From Ketobacter sp. (GTDB taxonomy: Bacteria > Pseudomonadota > Gammaproteobacteria > Pseudomonadales > Ketobacteraceae): a stretch of 64,000 nucleotides of DNA. Each line of letters starts with the position of its first letter. The first letter of the stretch is position 1. Positions 41,301 to 51,237 of the stretch are shown here, piece by piece. The notes beneath the pieces are model-generated. The model was not told the origin of the DNA. It saw only the letters and a program-made list of their open reading frames with translations, and ran no database searches. Both the position numbers and the translations under genes were made by a program. The DNA is taken from NCBI RefSeq assembly GCF_003671495.1, contig NZ_RCHN01000015.1, positions 248,001-312,000 on the forward strand, given 5' to 3'.

Positions 41301-42644
41301 CTATGCCGTCGCTGTTTCGTTCTTCCCATCCGTATACTGCGAGGCATCGGTGGTGTATTCCGCGTGGCCGTATTCCACCAACAGCCGATTGATCTTGCGC
41401 ACCAGAATCCGATCGGCATACCGATTCAGAATGGGTGTGCGGGACGCCACCATATGGAACCCCACCTTGGGGGCCAGATAGAGCGCCACCAGAAGAAACT
41501 TCACATAATCCTGAATACCGGACTCGATACCCATTGGCTGGGCCATGGAGCCTTTACCGGAACCGGGGAACAACCACTGAAAATACACGCGGGAAAAACT
41601 GCACTCCAAACTGTTGTAGATTCGGCTGCGCAGACTTTGATCCTGAGGTCGGTAGGCTTCCATGGTGGCTCTGGCCAGGGCGCCACAGGTTTCGTCATCA
41701 TAGCCATCGCGCAGGGTGCCAAAGTAGGTCATGATGACCTCTATGATCCCTTCGGGGGTACCAGGTAACAGCTCCTCCGGCAATCCGAGCAAGTAACTCT
41801 GGTAACGACAGAACTCAACCACCGCCCGCTCGCGCTGGGTGAATGTTTTGCTCTTGCGCTTGATGGCTTTGCGTGCCACCAGCAGCGCCGGCACCATACC
41901 CGCCGGCATCTGATCAATTTGAGGGATGGGAATGCCGTAGATCGCGGTGTCCCAGCGCTTGGAGTGGGTCAGCAGATTGAAGCGTACCATGGAGTGCATC
42001 AGCCGGACCATGGCCGCCGCCCGGAACCCAACACCATGCCGTTCCAACGCACCGGGCAGACAGGCGGTGGTAAAAAAGCTGGAGGTTTCCTGTATTCTCC
42101 GTGCCGAAGATTGACCGGCCAGGGTACCGGTTAACGCCATAGGCAAACCGGAGTACTTGTTGGTGAACGTCGAGATGAACACACCGCGAATCACAAACGG
42201 CACCTGTATCCCCATTTGAATCCGCGTGATGCGCGCGCCCTCCTCAACCAGCGCCATATCCAGCCACTCTGGTATGGTTTCCATCGCCTGGATAAAACTG
42301 ACTAACTCAGCCGGCGCGTTGGCGACCGAATCCACGCCTTTTTCGCAGGCGGTGGTGAGCATTCCGATCAGGTTGCGAAAACCGTACTCCGGCGACAAGG
42401 CCGCGTAGGCATCCGCCACCGTATCCCCCAGCATGGTGTAAGCGCGGTAGCGATCAATACGATCAACGTCCTGGAGCATTGCTTTACGCCGCTCGTTCTG
42501 GCGCGCAGGCAGACAACTCTCATCCTGCTCACCGCCGGCAAAGCGCTCAGGCACCTTGCTAAAATCCACCCCACCGTACAGGGACGGAATGAGTTGACCC
42601 TGACGCCTGACCTTTTCTTGAACTTCTTCCGTGAGATACTGCAT
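41301..42644 (-). CDS. DUF2236 oxygenase, MpaB / latex-clearing-protein (Lcp) like
   Basis: 447 residues, mostly helical, of the ER-bound oxygenase MpaB/MpaB'/Lcp superfamily. The central RRIQETSSFF and, exactly 30 residues after its Thr, the His of VRLMHSMVR match the Arg-x-x-x-Thr and axial haem His arrangement described for Lcp. From memory, the Lcp Lys next to that Thr is Glu here. It has no signal peptide, unlike secreted Lcp. ATG 42644 is preferred over the TTG at 42650. Family members cleave isoprenoid C=C bonds, but most are untested. It forms an operon with the fadL-like gene. Confidence 0.78.
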   Translation of the reverse strand: MQYLTEEVQEKVRRQGQLIPSLYGGVDFSKVPERFAGGEQDESCLPARQNERRKAMLQDVDRIDRYRAYTMLGDTVADAYAALSPEYGFRNLIGMLTTACEKGVDSVANAPAELVSFIQAMETIPEWLDMALVEEGARITRIQMGIQVPFVIRGVFISTFTNKYSGLPMALTGTLAGQSSARRIQETSSFFTTACLPGALERHGVGFRAAAMVRLMHSMVRFNLLTHSKRWDTAIYGIPIPQIDQMPAGMVPALLVARKAIKRKSKTFTQRERAVVEFCRYQSYLLGLPEELLPGTPEGIIEVIMTYFGTLRDGYDDETCGALARATMEAYRPQDQSLRSRIYNSLECSFSRVYFQWLFPGSGKGSMAQPMGIESGIQDYVKFLLVALYLAPKVGFHMVASRTPILNRYADRILVRKINRLLVEYGHAEYTTDASQYTDGKNETATA

Positions 42645-42911
42645 GAACAATCCAACACCTTATATCCGCATGTAACAACAACCGGCTTCGTGGTAAAGCC
42701 AGCCAGACCTTCAGCGAAATGATAGGGTGGTTTGAACCTATTAATATGGTGAAAAAAGGCAAAAACGCTCGGATTTGCGCAACGGAAAACTGCGCGGGCG
42801 GATTGCTGTCGCATTTTACCAGTCGGGTGGGATGGGTGGATGGATAGGGCAAAGACCGAGACATATGATAAATTATGATTATCTGTCTCACCGCCGTACT
42901 GTATGCGAAGA

Positions 42912-44810
42912 TCACATCTCCATACGCACCAACACCTTGCTAAAATCCCCTTGCGCCAGATCCTCCCGCTTTATCCAGAACATCACATCCCCGCCTGCAC
43001 CCCAGGCAATTCGTGCATTGGGATCATCATAAACCTGCAACAGCATGACATAACCCTTCTCCACCAGATCCTTGCATTTATAAATCGTTCTCGGCACACC
43101 AAACACCTGGTGGACGTCCCCTTTCTGTCGGCGTTTCTCCGGATGCATCGCTTCCAGAAAATCTTTCGGGATCTCCGCAATCGTGGCGGTCGACATAAGA
43201 AAGGGCCATCCATCGTCGAATCCCAGGCGCAGAATGCTCTCGATGAGGGAGCGAATCTCACGGTCACGGAGCCGTTTGGGTGAATACCGACCGGGCCTGG
43301 TTTCTCGGGTGTCTTTCTCCATTTGATCGCCTGTCATCTTGTCTGTTTCGTTGACATGCTGGCGATTCAGAATCGCCTGTAACCATTTATGAAACTGGGC
43401 TTTATCCTGGGCAGAAACCGGATTCAAATAGCCCTTTTTCCTGGTCCAGTCGATCCATTTATGTGCATCCTTTTCGAACGGCCTTACTGCCTCCTCAATC
43501 AGCGCCAGCCGTTTACGGTCGGATTGCCAATCGGGGTACAGCTTCTTGAGGAACACCTGAACGATGGCCGTGATCTGAATGTAGTACCAGGGAAAGGAGG
43601 TGGGCATATCGAAGGTTTTTCTATCACCATAGTCCTTCTCGCCCTCATGAAAATCTTTCAGCCAGTTCCATTTTTTCGTGACGTATCCGCTGTCGGCACT
43701 CCAGTTTGTCACACTGGCCAACTGGTATTCGCGCAAAGACTTAAGCCAATCCAACTTGTCCTGGTCTTCCGTAACATCTTCATCCAAGTCACATTCATTG
43801 AATTCCTCATCGGATAAACACACCCGCGGCTCCAGGGGCACTTTCGGCCAGGACCGGATCTTCAGGCAAACACTGTTTAAGGTTGACGAGTGGATCGGCC
43901 CAAGCTTTGCTGGCAATTTGCGTTCGTCGTTTTTGGACACCGGGTCCGGACAATACAGTACGGTGCAATCCCCGGCATCGTTATGGGCAAACAACTCATC
44001 GTCATCCCCGACCCGCAGAAAGAAATACACCGTACCCTGGCTTGGAAACTGCGGCAGCGCCTGAATTCGTGCATCATCGAAATGGGCGGCTGGCAAAGAA
44101 CTCAAATCGATCTGGGCGAGAAAATGCATAGGCACCCCGTCCTTCCCCAACGGCCAGGCCATCTTTTTCGGCAGCCAGGGGGCACCGCCCACAAAGTTCG
44201 GGGACAACAGACTGTCTCGAGTGGGGGGATAGATTTGCATGAGCAGGAAGGCCGGCGAAAGCGTCTCGATCTTGTCCACCTTACTCACGGGACGATTCTT
44301 GTTAGGGTCCCGTGGTATCTTGCGTCGATCTTCCTGAATGTCCAGCTCAGCCAGGTCCACCCCAACCAGCTCCGCAAAGTTCGGCAGGAACGGTCTCAAA
44401 TCAGACTGACTGATCCGCAGCAGAATCTCTCTATCATCCAGTGCTTTTTTGGTCCAAGTGTCTTCCGGAAAGAAATCCCGCAAGTCATCCAGTACCGCTT
44501 TGAGCTTCTTTTTCAATACAGCGGGGGAAACCTCTTCCTCCAATGACTGAATAAGATAGCCGTTCACATACAGAAACTTGTAGTGCTCTGCGTTAATGTC
44601 TTGTAGCAGCCAAGTGCTGAACTTTTTAGGTTGCCGGAGCTTTTCATCAAGCGCCCGCCCATGATCTGCCAGATGCACTTCATAGTATTCCTTTAAGGAA
44701 GGCACACCTAAGGAGGGTACACCACCGCGTCTGCGCGGGGCGCCCTGACCCGGCGGCGTCTTCAGGAACAGCGATTTCAGGCGTTCAACAAGCCAGTAAA
44801 CCAACCCCAT
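42912..44810 (-). CDS. DUF1963 domain protein
   Basis: 632-residue, charged, soluble protein. The DUF1963 (YwqG-like) region appears split: HFLAQIDLSSLP followed by GTVYFFLRVGDDDE in the middle, and VMLLQVYDDPNARIAWGAGG then VMFWIKREDLAQGDFS at the C-terminus. About 200 N-terminal residues are helical and unassigned. DUF1963 proteins often occur near type VI or polymorphic toxin genes, and the following DUF4261 gene belongs to another such family; an immunity-like role is only a guess. AAGGAG precedes the ATG. Confidence 0.7.
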   Translation of the reverse strand: MGLVYWLVERLKSLFLKTPPGQGAPRRRGGVPSLGVPSLKEYYEVHLADHGRALDEKLRQPKKFSTWLLQDINAEHYKFLYVNGYLIQSLEEEVSPAVLKKKLKAVLDDLRDFFPEDTWTKKALDDREILLRISQSDLRPFLPNFAELVGVDLAELDIQEDRRKIPRDPNKNRPVSKVDKIETLSPAFLLMQIYPPTRDSLLSPNFVGGAPWLPKKMAWPLGKDGVPMHFLAQIDLSSLPAAHFDDARIQALPQFPSQGTVYFFLRVGDDDELFAHNDAGDCTVLYCPDPVSKNDERKLPAKLGPIHSSTLNSVCLKIRSWPKVPLEPRVCLSDEEFNECDLDEDVTEDQDKLDWLKSLREYQLASVTNWSADSGYVTKKWNWLKDFHEGEKDYGDRKTFDMPTSFPWYYIQITAIVQVFLKKLYPDWQSDRKRLALIEEAVRPFEKDAHKWIDWTRKKGYLNPVSAQDKAQFHKWLQAILNRQHVNETDKMTGDQMEKDTRETRPGRYSPKRLRDREIRSLIESILRLGFDDGWPFLMSTATIAEIPKDFLEAMHPEKRRQKGDVHQVFGVPRTIYKCKDLVEKGYVMLLQVYDDPNARIAWGAGGDVMFWIKREDLAQGDFSKVLVRMEM

Positions 44811-45019
44811 GGAGGTACTCCTTCCAATGCAATTAGCTGATTTTGCGTATAATTTAAAAGGCTAGCAGAGGTTGGTGTATTTGCCCGTGGGACCGGCAGG
44901 AAAGAATGCTTTAGGAACGTTAAAATATTCTGCGATTTTTTAATGTTGGTGAAGTTGTGAAGTAGAAATGAGCTGCACAAAGCTGCCAATACGAAGCAGA
45001 TTAGTGCAGCATACCCGGT

Positions 45020-45835
45020 TTATCTGTCCAAACTCATTGCCCAACGGGCAGGCATGCCACTCTTTTCGGGTATCAATCTCATTCTGAAATTCTTATCCTG
45101 CTCTATACCAATGGTGTTTCCTTCCTGAAACACCGCACCGTTAGCCAACGTGTAAGCCACCATCCCCAATAGATGCTTAGCTACTTCTGCCTGGGTGCTG
45201 ACATAAGGCTCAATTTGAATTTCAAACCCGGTTAAAGCATCCAAGCCTTTTGTGATGGCGCCAAACTGTGTCTTCTGGTCAGGGGAGAAGAAACGCAGGC
45301 CAGCCCACAGTGTCGAGGGCAAACCATATAGAGCATTCGGCACCTTTTGGTTGAACTTGCCCAATGCTTCACCCGCTTGGCCGGTATAACTGGCAAACCG
45401 ACTATTCTCCACCAGCACTTCAGAGTTGCCCCAATAAAAGCCTTCCGGCCCCGCCTGAATCGCGATTAAATCGGCAATCGTCATGACACCCAGCGCCAGA
45501 AAAATGGATTTCAGCTGCTTGTCTGAACTTGTTAACGGAGAAATGATGATATGCGCTTTATGGGTGGCAATAATTTTCTCACCGTCAATCAGACCTGGAC
45601 TTGTTTTCAATGCAGTATTAAAGGTAGCGCTTGGAATGGGCTGATCCACACACATGACGGCAAACGCCATGTTGTTCCAGGTTATAACAAAACTTTCCCG
45701 ATTCTTGTTATCGCCGGTTACAGTGAGCTCCGGATTTAATTTTTCGCGGAGGTACTCTTGTAGTGCCTCTGCCGCAATGGAAAATGGCTCGCTGAGCAAA
45801 ATCATCAGCATAGGTGATGGAAATGCATTTGACAT
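45020..45835 (-). CDS. DUF4261 domain protein
   Basis: 271 residues starting MSNAFPSPMLMILLSEPFS. It contains AHIIISPLTSSDKQLKSIFL, then a segment ending IQAGPEGFYWGNSEVLV, features I associate with DUF4261, a family of unknown function frequent around type VI secretion genes. The ATG at 45835 has AGGAAC upstream; a longer in-frame extension lacks a ribosome site. It precedes the DUF1963 gene on the same strand with a 209-bp AT-rich gap. Base composition of 44.8-46.1 kb is visibly more AT-rich than neighbouring genes, a sign of possible transfer. Confidence 0.65.
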   Translation of the reverse strand: MSNAFPSPMLMILLSEPFSIAAEALQEYLREKLNPELTVTGDNKNRESFVITWNNMAFAVMCVDQPIPSATFNTALKTSPGLIDGEKIIATHKAHIIISPLTSSDKQLKSIFLALGVMTIADLIAIQAGPEGFYWGNSEVLVENSRFASYTGQAGEALGKFNQKVPNALYGLPSTLWAGLRFFSPDQKTQFGAITKGLDALTGFEIQIEPYVSTQAEVAKHLLGMVAYTLANGAVFQEGNTIGIEQDKNFRMRLIPEKSGMPARWAMSLDR

Positions 45836-46048
45836 ATTCGTTCCTCGTCTACCATAAATTGATCTTGAGCTCACGTATAATCTGCTTCTGTGCGACTGAG
45901 ATGCCATCAAAACGCATCAGGGCGACCAGCAAATCAGGGGGGGATCATCGATCTGAGTGATGCTATGAAGCGATCAAAACACGCTCAATATCAGTTAAGT
46001 ATAGTTCTGTAACAATTCAAATATAGCCTTTACCATCAAATGCTTAGC

Positions 46049-46074
46049 AAAGTGTGAAAATTCACACTTTTTTT
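46049..46074. terminator. Terminator-like hairpin after the flavoprotein gene
   Basis: AAAGTGTGAA (46049-46058) and TTCACACTTT (46061-46070) form a long inverted repeat followed on the plus strand by a run of Ts to 46074. It lies directly beyond the stop of the minus-strand flavoprotein gene; in that direction the T tail is short, so termination strength is uncertain. Confidence 0.6.
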
Positions 46075-46075
46075 C

Positions 46076-47305
46076 TCAAACATCCTCCCCCGCCGCATAC
46101 GCCGATGCCCAGGCCCATTGAAAATTGAACCCGCCCAAATGCCCGGTTACGTCCACCACTTCCCCGATAAAATACAGACCGCTTTGCTTTTTGCTCTCCA
46201 TGGTCTTAGACGAAAGCTCATCGGTATTAACGCCGCCTAACGTCACCTCTGCGGTGCGATAGCCTTCGGTGCCGGCGGGTTTCACAGCCCACTGTTGCAG
46301 TTGCTGCTGCAGTTGCAACAAGCGCTGGTTGGAGAATTCCGCCAAAGGCTTGCGGCTTTCCTGTGCCCACCACAGGGTTTCCAGTTCGGTGACCAGCTTT
46401 TTCGGCAGGCGCTGCCCCAGCAGGTTTTTCAGCAGCATCTTGGGATCAGACTGTTTGGCCTGCAGCAGCCATTGCGCATCCTGCTCATCGGGCAGCAGGT
46501 TGATGGCGACGCTCTCCCCTTCCTGCCAATAGGAGGAGATCTGCAGAATCGCCGGGCCACTCAGGCCACGGTGGGTGAAGAGAATGTTTTCACGAAAGGC
46601 GGTGTCATCGTGACTCACCAGGGTTTCCACCGATACGCCGCTCAGGGTGTTGCACAACTGTTTCATGGTATCGGTGAACACAAAGGGCACCAGGCCGGCG
46701 CGGGTGGGCAGCACGTCCAGGCCGAACTGTTTTGCCACGTCGTAGCCGAACGGGGTCACCCCCATGGTGGGAATGGATAAGCCGCCGCTGGCGATGACCA
46801 CAGCCTCGGCCTGATAGAGGCCACGATTGCTGTCCACGCGAAAACCCTCCCCGGCTTCCAGCGATTGGATTTCACAATAGGTGTGAATCTCCACGCCGGC
46901 CCGGTCGCATTCCGCCAGCAGCATGTTGAGGATGTCCTTGGCACTGTCATCACAAAACAATTGCCCCAGCTTTTTCTCGTGATAGGGAATGCCGTGTTCG
47001 CACACCAGGCCGATAAAATCCCAAGGCGTATACCGGCTGAGGGCGGATTTGCAAAAGTGGTGATTGGCGGAAAGGTAGTTGGCGGGCTCGGTGTACATGT
47101 TGGTGAAGTTGCAGCGCCCACCGCCGGACATGAGGATTTTTTTGCCCACTTTGGCGGTGCGCTCCAGCACCACCACCCGGCGCCCCCGTTTCGCGGCCTG
47201 GGCCGCACAAAACAGCCCCGCAGCACCGCCACCAATCACAATAACATCGTAAGAATAGGATTTGCTCACTCCGTTCTCTTTTCCGCCCCCTGTAGAGCCG
47301 CTCAT
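46076..47305 (-). CDS. BaiN/YhiN-type (HI0933) FAD-dependent flavoprotein
   Basis: 409 residues. The N-terminal dinucleotide-binding motif VIVIGGGAAGLFCAAQAAKRG begins near residue 21, followed by KKILMSGGGRCNFTN, diagnostic for the HI0933 family, and the C-terminal GEVVDVTGHLGGFNFQWAWASAYAAG. Members are putative NAD(P)H-dependent flavin oxidoreductases with few assigned substrates. It is the last gene of the minus-strand series, 49 bp after the GH13_18 phosphorylase gene; functional connection with that pathway is unproven. Confidence 0.9.
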   Translation of the reverse strand: MSGSTGGGKENGVSKSYSYDVIVIGGGAAGLFCAAQAAKRGRRVVVLERTAKVGKKILMSGGGRCNFTNMYTEPANYLSANHHFCKSALSRYTPWDFIGLVCEHGIPYHEKKLGQLFCDDSAKDILNMLLAECDRAGVEIHTYCEIQSLEAGEGFRVDSNRGLYQAEAVVIASGGLSIPTMGVTPFGYDVAKQFGLDVLPTRAGLVPFVFTDTMKQLCNTLSGVSVETLVSHDDTAFRENILFTHRGLSGPAILQISSYWQEGESVAINLLPDEQDAQWLLQAKQSDPKMLLKNLLGQRLPKKLVTELETLWWAQESRKPLAEFSNQRLLQLQQQLQQWAVKPAGTEGYRTAEVTLGGVNTDELSSKTMESKKQSGLYFIGEVVDVTGHLGGFNFQWAWASAYAAGEDV

Positions 47306-47354
47306 TTGGATAATGGCGCGATTCTACCATGTTTCCCAAAACGGCCGTCAGGCC

Positions 47355-49091
47355 CTATTTATTGGATAGCCACAGGGATTGGTAAGGGGTCAGGGTGATG
47401 GTGCCGGTCTGGTCCTCGATCTTCATGCCAGAGATCAGGTCCACCCAATTGTCGGTGCCGATCAGGTTGATGTCGCTTAAGGCCACCTGCTGGGTGTCAC
47501 TGCTGATATTGTAAATGCAGAAGATGGATTGATCCCGCCGCATGCTCTGGCGCCAAAAACCAAATATCTGCAAACCCAGGTGCAGGGTGAACTGGGTGGC
47601 GTTGGGGTGAAAGGCCGGTTGGCGTTTACGGATCTCAATCAGGCTGCACAGCTGGCTGAACACTTTGCTGTGGTGACTGTATTTGTTGTCCAACTGTTGC
47701 TCCAGCTCAGTCACATCCCACTGGCTGCGGTTGATGGAGCGGTTGCGCCCGGTGTGCTCCAAGCGGGCATAGTCGTTTTCGGTGCCCAGCAGGCTGTGGA
47801 TGTAGAACGCCGGAATCCCCTCCAGCGCCAACATGATGGCATGAGCGCAGACGAAGCGCTGCAGCTGCCATTTATCCGGCCCCTGCTCGATGGTGCCTTT
47901 AAGGGCGTCATACAGGCTAATGTTCATCTCATAGGGTTTGTCGAAGCCTTCCCGAGCCCGGCGAAAGGTAACACGACCGCCGAACTGCTGCATGGCGTTC
48001 ACCAGCTGGTTCTTTTCCTCTTCCTGCAACAGCCCGTCCGTGGGGCGCAGGCCCACCCCATCGTGGGACGCAATAAAGTTCAGGTAGGTGGTGCCCATCT
48101 GCGCCGGCGGCATGCTCATCAGCCAGGTTTTCAGGTGGCGGCAGTCACCGGCAATCAGCGTGTAAATCAGCAACGGCGGCAACGAAAAGTTGTAGATGAC
48201 GTGGGCTTCGTTGGCGTTGCCAAAATAGGTCAGGTTCTCGCGGTTGGGCACATTGGTTTCGGTAATGATCACCGCATTCGGATTGCTGTGTTCAATCAAA
48301 AGCCGCAGGATCTTGATCACTTCGTGGGTTTGCTGCAGGTGGATGCTGGGGGTGCCCACCTCTTTCCAGAGGAAGGCGACCGCATCCAGGCGAAAGATCT
48401 GTACCCCGTTATCCATGTAGTGGCGGATGATGTTAACGAACTCGATCAGCACTTTCGGATTTTTGAAGTTCAGGTCCACCTGGTCCTCACTGAAAGTGCA
48501 CCAGACATAACGCTCGCCGTCTTCGGTCTGCACCGGGTTCAACAAGGGTGAGGTTCGCGGCCGCACCACGGCACTGATGTCCGCATCCGGGCTGGCTTCA
48601 AAAAAGTAATCCTTACCCGGGTCCACGCGCTTTTTGAAATTATCAAACCAGCGGCTGCGGGAGGACATGTGATTGATCACCAGGTCCGACATGAACTTGA
48701 ATTCTTTTGAGATGCGCTGGATGTCTTCCCATTCACCGTGGGATTCATTCACGGCCAGGTAATCCATGACCGAAAAGCCGTCATCGGAGCTGTAGGGAAA
48801 GAACGGCAGAATGTGCACCGCACTTACCTTGTCCCGCAGCTTGCCCTGCAGGAACTGATTCAGGGTCACCAGGGGCTTCTCTTCCTCACGGGCGTTATTG
48901 AGAATGGAGTCCGCATAGGTGATCAGCAGGATGTCGGATTCATCCCAATTGTTCTGATGATCCCCCGGTTTCTGGCAGTGCTGGTCCAGCCTCATGGTTT
49001 CAATCAATTGCCGGGCAAGAAAAGCCGTATCAATATCGGGATAGACAAAATCCAGTGAACTTATCAGCTTTTTTTCCAGCTCATCCAACAT
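47355..49091 (-). CDS. GH13_18 sugar phosphorylase, probable glucosylglycerate phosphorylase
   Basis: 578-residue TIM-barrel enzyme of the sucrose-phosphorylase-like GH13_18 subfamily. Landmarks are [20 protein letters not shown], the nucleophile region [14 protein letters not shown] and the acid/base region [17 protein letters not shown]. Adjacent GpgS, phosphatase and glycerate kinase genes point to glucosylglycerate as substrate, giving alpha-glucose-1-phosphate plus D-glycerate. ATG 49091 has CAGGG upstream; a TTG three codons earlier is the alternative. Sucrose phosphorylase or glucosylglycerol phosphorylase are alternatives on sequence alone. Confidence 0.85.
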   Translation of the reverse strand: MLDELEKKLISSLDFVYPDIDTAFLARQLIETMRLDQHCQKPGDHQNNWDESDILLITYADSILNNAREEEKPLVTLNQFLQGKLRDKVSAVHILPFFPYSSDDGFSVMDYLAVNESHGEWEDIQRISKEFKFMSDLVINHMSSRSRWFDNFKKRVDPGKDYFFEASPDADISAVVRPRTSPLLNPVQTEDGERYVWCTFSEDQVDLNFKNPKVLIEFVNIIRHYMDNGVQIFRLDAVAFLWKEVGTPSIHLQQTHEVIKILRLLIEHSNPNAVIITETNVPNRENLTYFGNANEAHVIYNFSLPPLLIYTLIAGDCRHLKTWLMSMPPAQMGTTYLNFIASHDGVGLRPTDGLLQEEEKNQLVNAMQQFGGRVTFRRAREGFDKPYEMNISLYDALKGTIEQGPDKWQLQRFVCAHAIMLALEGIPAFYIHSLLGTENDYARLEHTGRNRSINRSQWDVTELEQQLDNKYSHHSKVFSQLCSLIEIRKRQPAFHPNATQFTLHLGLQIFGFWRQSMRRDQSIFCIYNISSDTQQVALSDINLIGTDNWVDLISGMKIEDQTGTITLTPYQSLWLSNK

Positions 49092-49165
49092 CGGTTTCAA
49101 CCCTGCGCACGTTGATATTCAAAGATTCCTATTCCAAGATCTGTATTCACAGCTCCATTGTTCCA

Positions 49166-50392
49166 CTAGCTTCCGCAAAACTCTTTGTTATCCAGTTCCA
49201 CGGCCTCCTGCAGACGTTCCATTACATCCGGAAAGGCACTGATCACCCGGTTCCAACTGGGAATGAAGGGTGTGTCCATGGGATTATCCAGAAAATACGC
49301 CCCCGCTCCCATCAGGTTCTGGGCGAACAACTCCACCGCCTGTTCTTCAAAATGGCGGTCGAACTTCAGGCCGTTGATGATGGCATCGTTCTGGTAGCTC
49401 TCGATAAAATCCAGCGCAATCCGATAATAGGTGGCCTTGATGGTGCGGAATTTTTCATTGGAAAACACTTCGCCATTGGTGGCCAGTTTGCGGAACAACG
49501 CCTTGCAGATGTCGGTGCTCATTTTTGACAGCCCGGCGTTGGCATCATCAGCGGACAGATCCTGATGCTTGTGATCATAGGCGTCGGCGATGTCCACCTG
49601 GCACAGCCGGTTGGTGGCGTAGTTGCGTTTCATCTCCGACAACACGCCCACTTCCAGGCCCCAGTCACTGGGAATGCGCAGATCGCTGATGACGTCGGTA
49701 CGAAACGAGAATTCACCGGCCAGGGGATAGCGGTAGCTGTCCAGGTAATCAAGAAAGTCCGACGGGCCGCAGACTTTTTTCAGGGCCCGAATCAGGGGTG
49801 TGACCAACAGCCGGCTCACCCGCCCGTTCATTTTGGAATCCGCCACCCGCGCGTAATAGCCTTTGCAAAACATGTAATTGAAATTGGGATTGGCCACCGG
49901 GTAAATCAGGCGCGCCACCAGATCCCGCTGATAGGTGAGAATATCGCAATCGTGCAGCGCGACGGATTTAGTGCGCCCGCTTGCCAGCACATAACCAAAA
50001 CAATACCAGACGTTACGGCCTTTACCCATTTCCGTGGGGGCCAGATCCTGGGCCTTCAACTCTTCATCCAGCGCGGTCAAGCGCGGCCCGTCATTCCACA
50101 ATACGTGATGACGCTGGGGCAGGCCGGAAAAATACTCCAGCGCAAATTCATACTGGCTCTGATCGGCACGATCCAACCCGATGACAATCTCCTCCAGATA
50201 GGGCACCTGTTTCAGTTCTTCCACAATGTGCTTCAGTGCCGGGCCTTCCAACTCAGAGAACAGCGACGGCAGCACCAGCCCCATGGGCCGATGTTTTTTG
50301 AACGTGGAAAGCTCCTTTTCCAGGTCTTCCAATGACCGGCTACGCAGGTTGTGCAGCGTAGTGATAATTCCATTCTGATAAAAATCACCCAT
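49166..50392 (-). CDS. gpgS: Glucosyl-3-phosphoglycerate synthase (GpgS-like)
   Basis: 408-residue GT-A glycosyltransferase. It carries GKGRNVWYCFGYVLASG, the metal-binding HDCDIL (D-x-D), PLAGEFSFRTDVISDLRIP and the late metal-ligand-like DAYDHKHQ, as in GpgS enzymes that join NDP-glucose and 3-phosphoglycerate. ATG 50392 has AAGG at good spacing; an upstream extension of the frame overlaps the phosphatase gene and is rejected. It is followed by the phosphorylase gene (74 bp) and preceded by the phosphatase gene (44 bp). Mannosyl-3-phosphoglycerate synthase is less likely. Confidence 0.87.
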   Translation of the reverse strand: MGDFYQNGIITTLHNLRSRSLEDLEKELSTFKKHRPMGLVLPSLFSELEGPALKHIVEELKQVPYLEEIVIGLDRADQSQYEFALEYFSGLPQRHHVLWNDGPRLTALDEELKAQDLAPTEMGKGRNVWYCFGYVLASGRTKSVALHDCDILTYQRDLVARLIYPVANPNFNYMFCKGYYARVADSKMNGRVSRLLVTPLIRALKKVCGPSDFLDYLDSYRYPLAGEFSFRTDVISDLRIPSDWGLEVGVLSEMKRNYATNRLCQVDIADAYDHKHQDLSADDANAGLSKMSTDICKALFRKLATNGEVFSNEKFRTIKATYYRIALDFIESYQNDAIINGLKFDRHFEEQAVELFAQNLMGAGAYFLDNPMDTPFIPSWNRVISAFPDVMERLQEAVELDNKEFCGS

Positions 50393-50436
50393 GATATTGC
50401 CTTTGTTTCCAAATTTAATTGCCGGCTGCAGATAAC

Positions 50437-51237
50437 TCACAGCAAGCGGTTTAAGAGCGACTGAATGCACTCGTTCCAGCCGATGGGGCCTGCCCCCTCC
50501 GAGCGCATAACCTCCCCGGCGCTCTCCAGATTGAGTTTATCGGAATTCACCCCTTTAATGATGACAGCGTAATCCGCGCATTCCAGCATGCGGGCATCGT
50601 TGGGGCTGTCCCCCAGGGCGATGGTGATGATCTCTTTGTCAGGAAAACAGGATTGATACCGCTTTACCAGATATTGCATGGCATCGGCTTTGTCGTATTG
50701 ACCCATGGCATGATAGAAGCGTCCGCCTTTCAATAACTGCAGCCCCAGGCTTTGCAGCTGCGCGTCGAACTGCGCAAGCTCCTCTTCGGTGCCCTGCCAC
50801 AACAACGGCTCGGTGCCAATCCGCTGTTTGGCGCGGGCGGCTGCCATGTTAGGCAGGCCGGTGACTTTGGCCACTTCCGCCGCATCCATATCGGAAAAGC
50901 TGCGAAAGCAAAAGCCCTGTTGCCGCAGGCCCTGTAACGCCTCCAACACCTCATCCAAGGGGGCGGAGAACGACACCACCAGCCCGGAATCCCGCCCCAG
51001 ATTGCCGGCGGGAATGATGGCCGCGGCGCCGTTTTCCACAATAAAAGGCGCGGTGTTGTCCAACTGCTGCTTCAAGGCTTCCATTTCGGGGCGGGTCTTA
51101 CTGGAGTTCAGCACCACGGGAATCTCCAGCTCTTTCAGCCGTCGCAGCGCAGGCAATGCCGCCTGGAAACTGTAACTGCTGTGATCCAGCAGGGTGCCGT
51201 CCAGGTCGGTAAAAACCAATAGTTGCCGTTCAGTCAC
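50437..51237 (-). CDS. HAD-IIB phosphatase, mannosyl/glucosyl-3-phosphoglycerate phosphatase family
   Basis: 266 residues of the HAD-IIB (MpgP/YedP) type: motif I FTDLDGTLLD, motif II VVLNSSKTRPEM, APFIVENGAAAIIP, and motif IV TIALGDSPNDARML. It would dephosphorylate glucosyl-3-phosphoglycerate to glucosylglycerate, given GpgS next door. The GTG at 51237 is chosen: AAAGGAG lies 9 nt upstream inside the kinase gene. That makes an 8-nt overlap with the kinase stop and implies translational coupling. The ATG at 51270 gives a 41-nt overlap without a ribosome site. Confidence 0.87.
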   Translation of the reverse strand: MTERQLLVFTDLDGTLLDHSSYSFQAALPALRRLKELEIPVVLNSSKTRPEMEALKQQLDNTAPFIVENGAAAIIPAGNLGRDSGLVVSFSAPLDEVLEALQGLRQQGFCFRSFSDMDAAEVAKVTGLPNMAAARAKQRIGTEPLLWQGTEEELAQFDAQLQSLGLQLLKGGRFYHAMGQYDKADAMQYLVKRYQSCFPDKEIITIALGDSPNDARMLECADYAVIIKGVNSDKLNLESAGEVMRSEGAGPIGWNECIQSLLNRLL

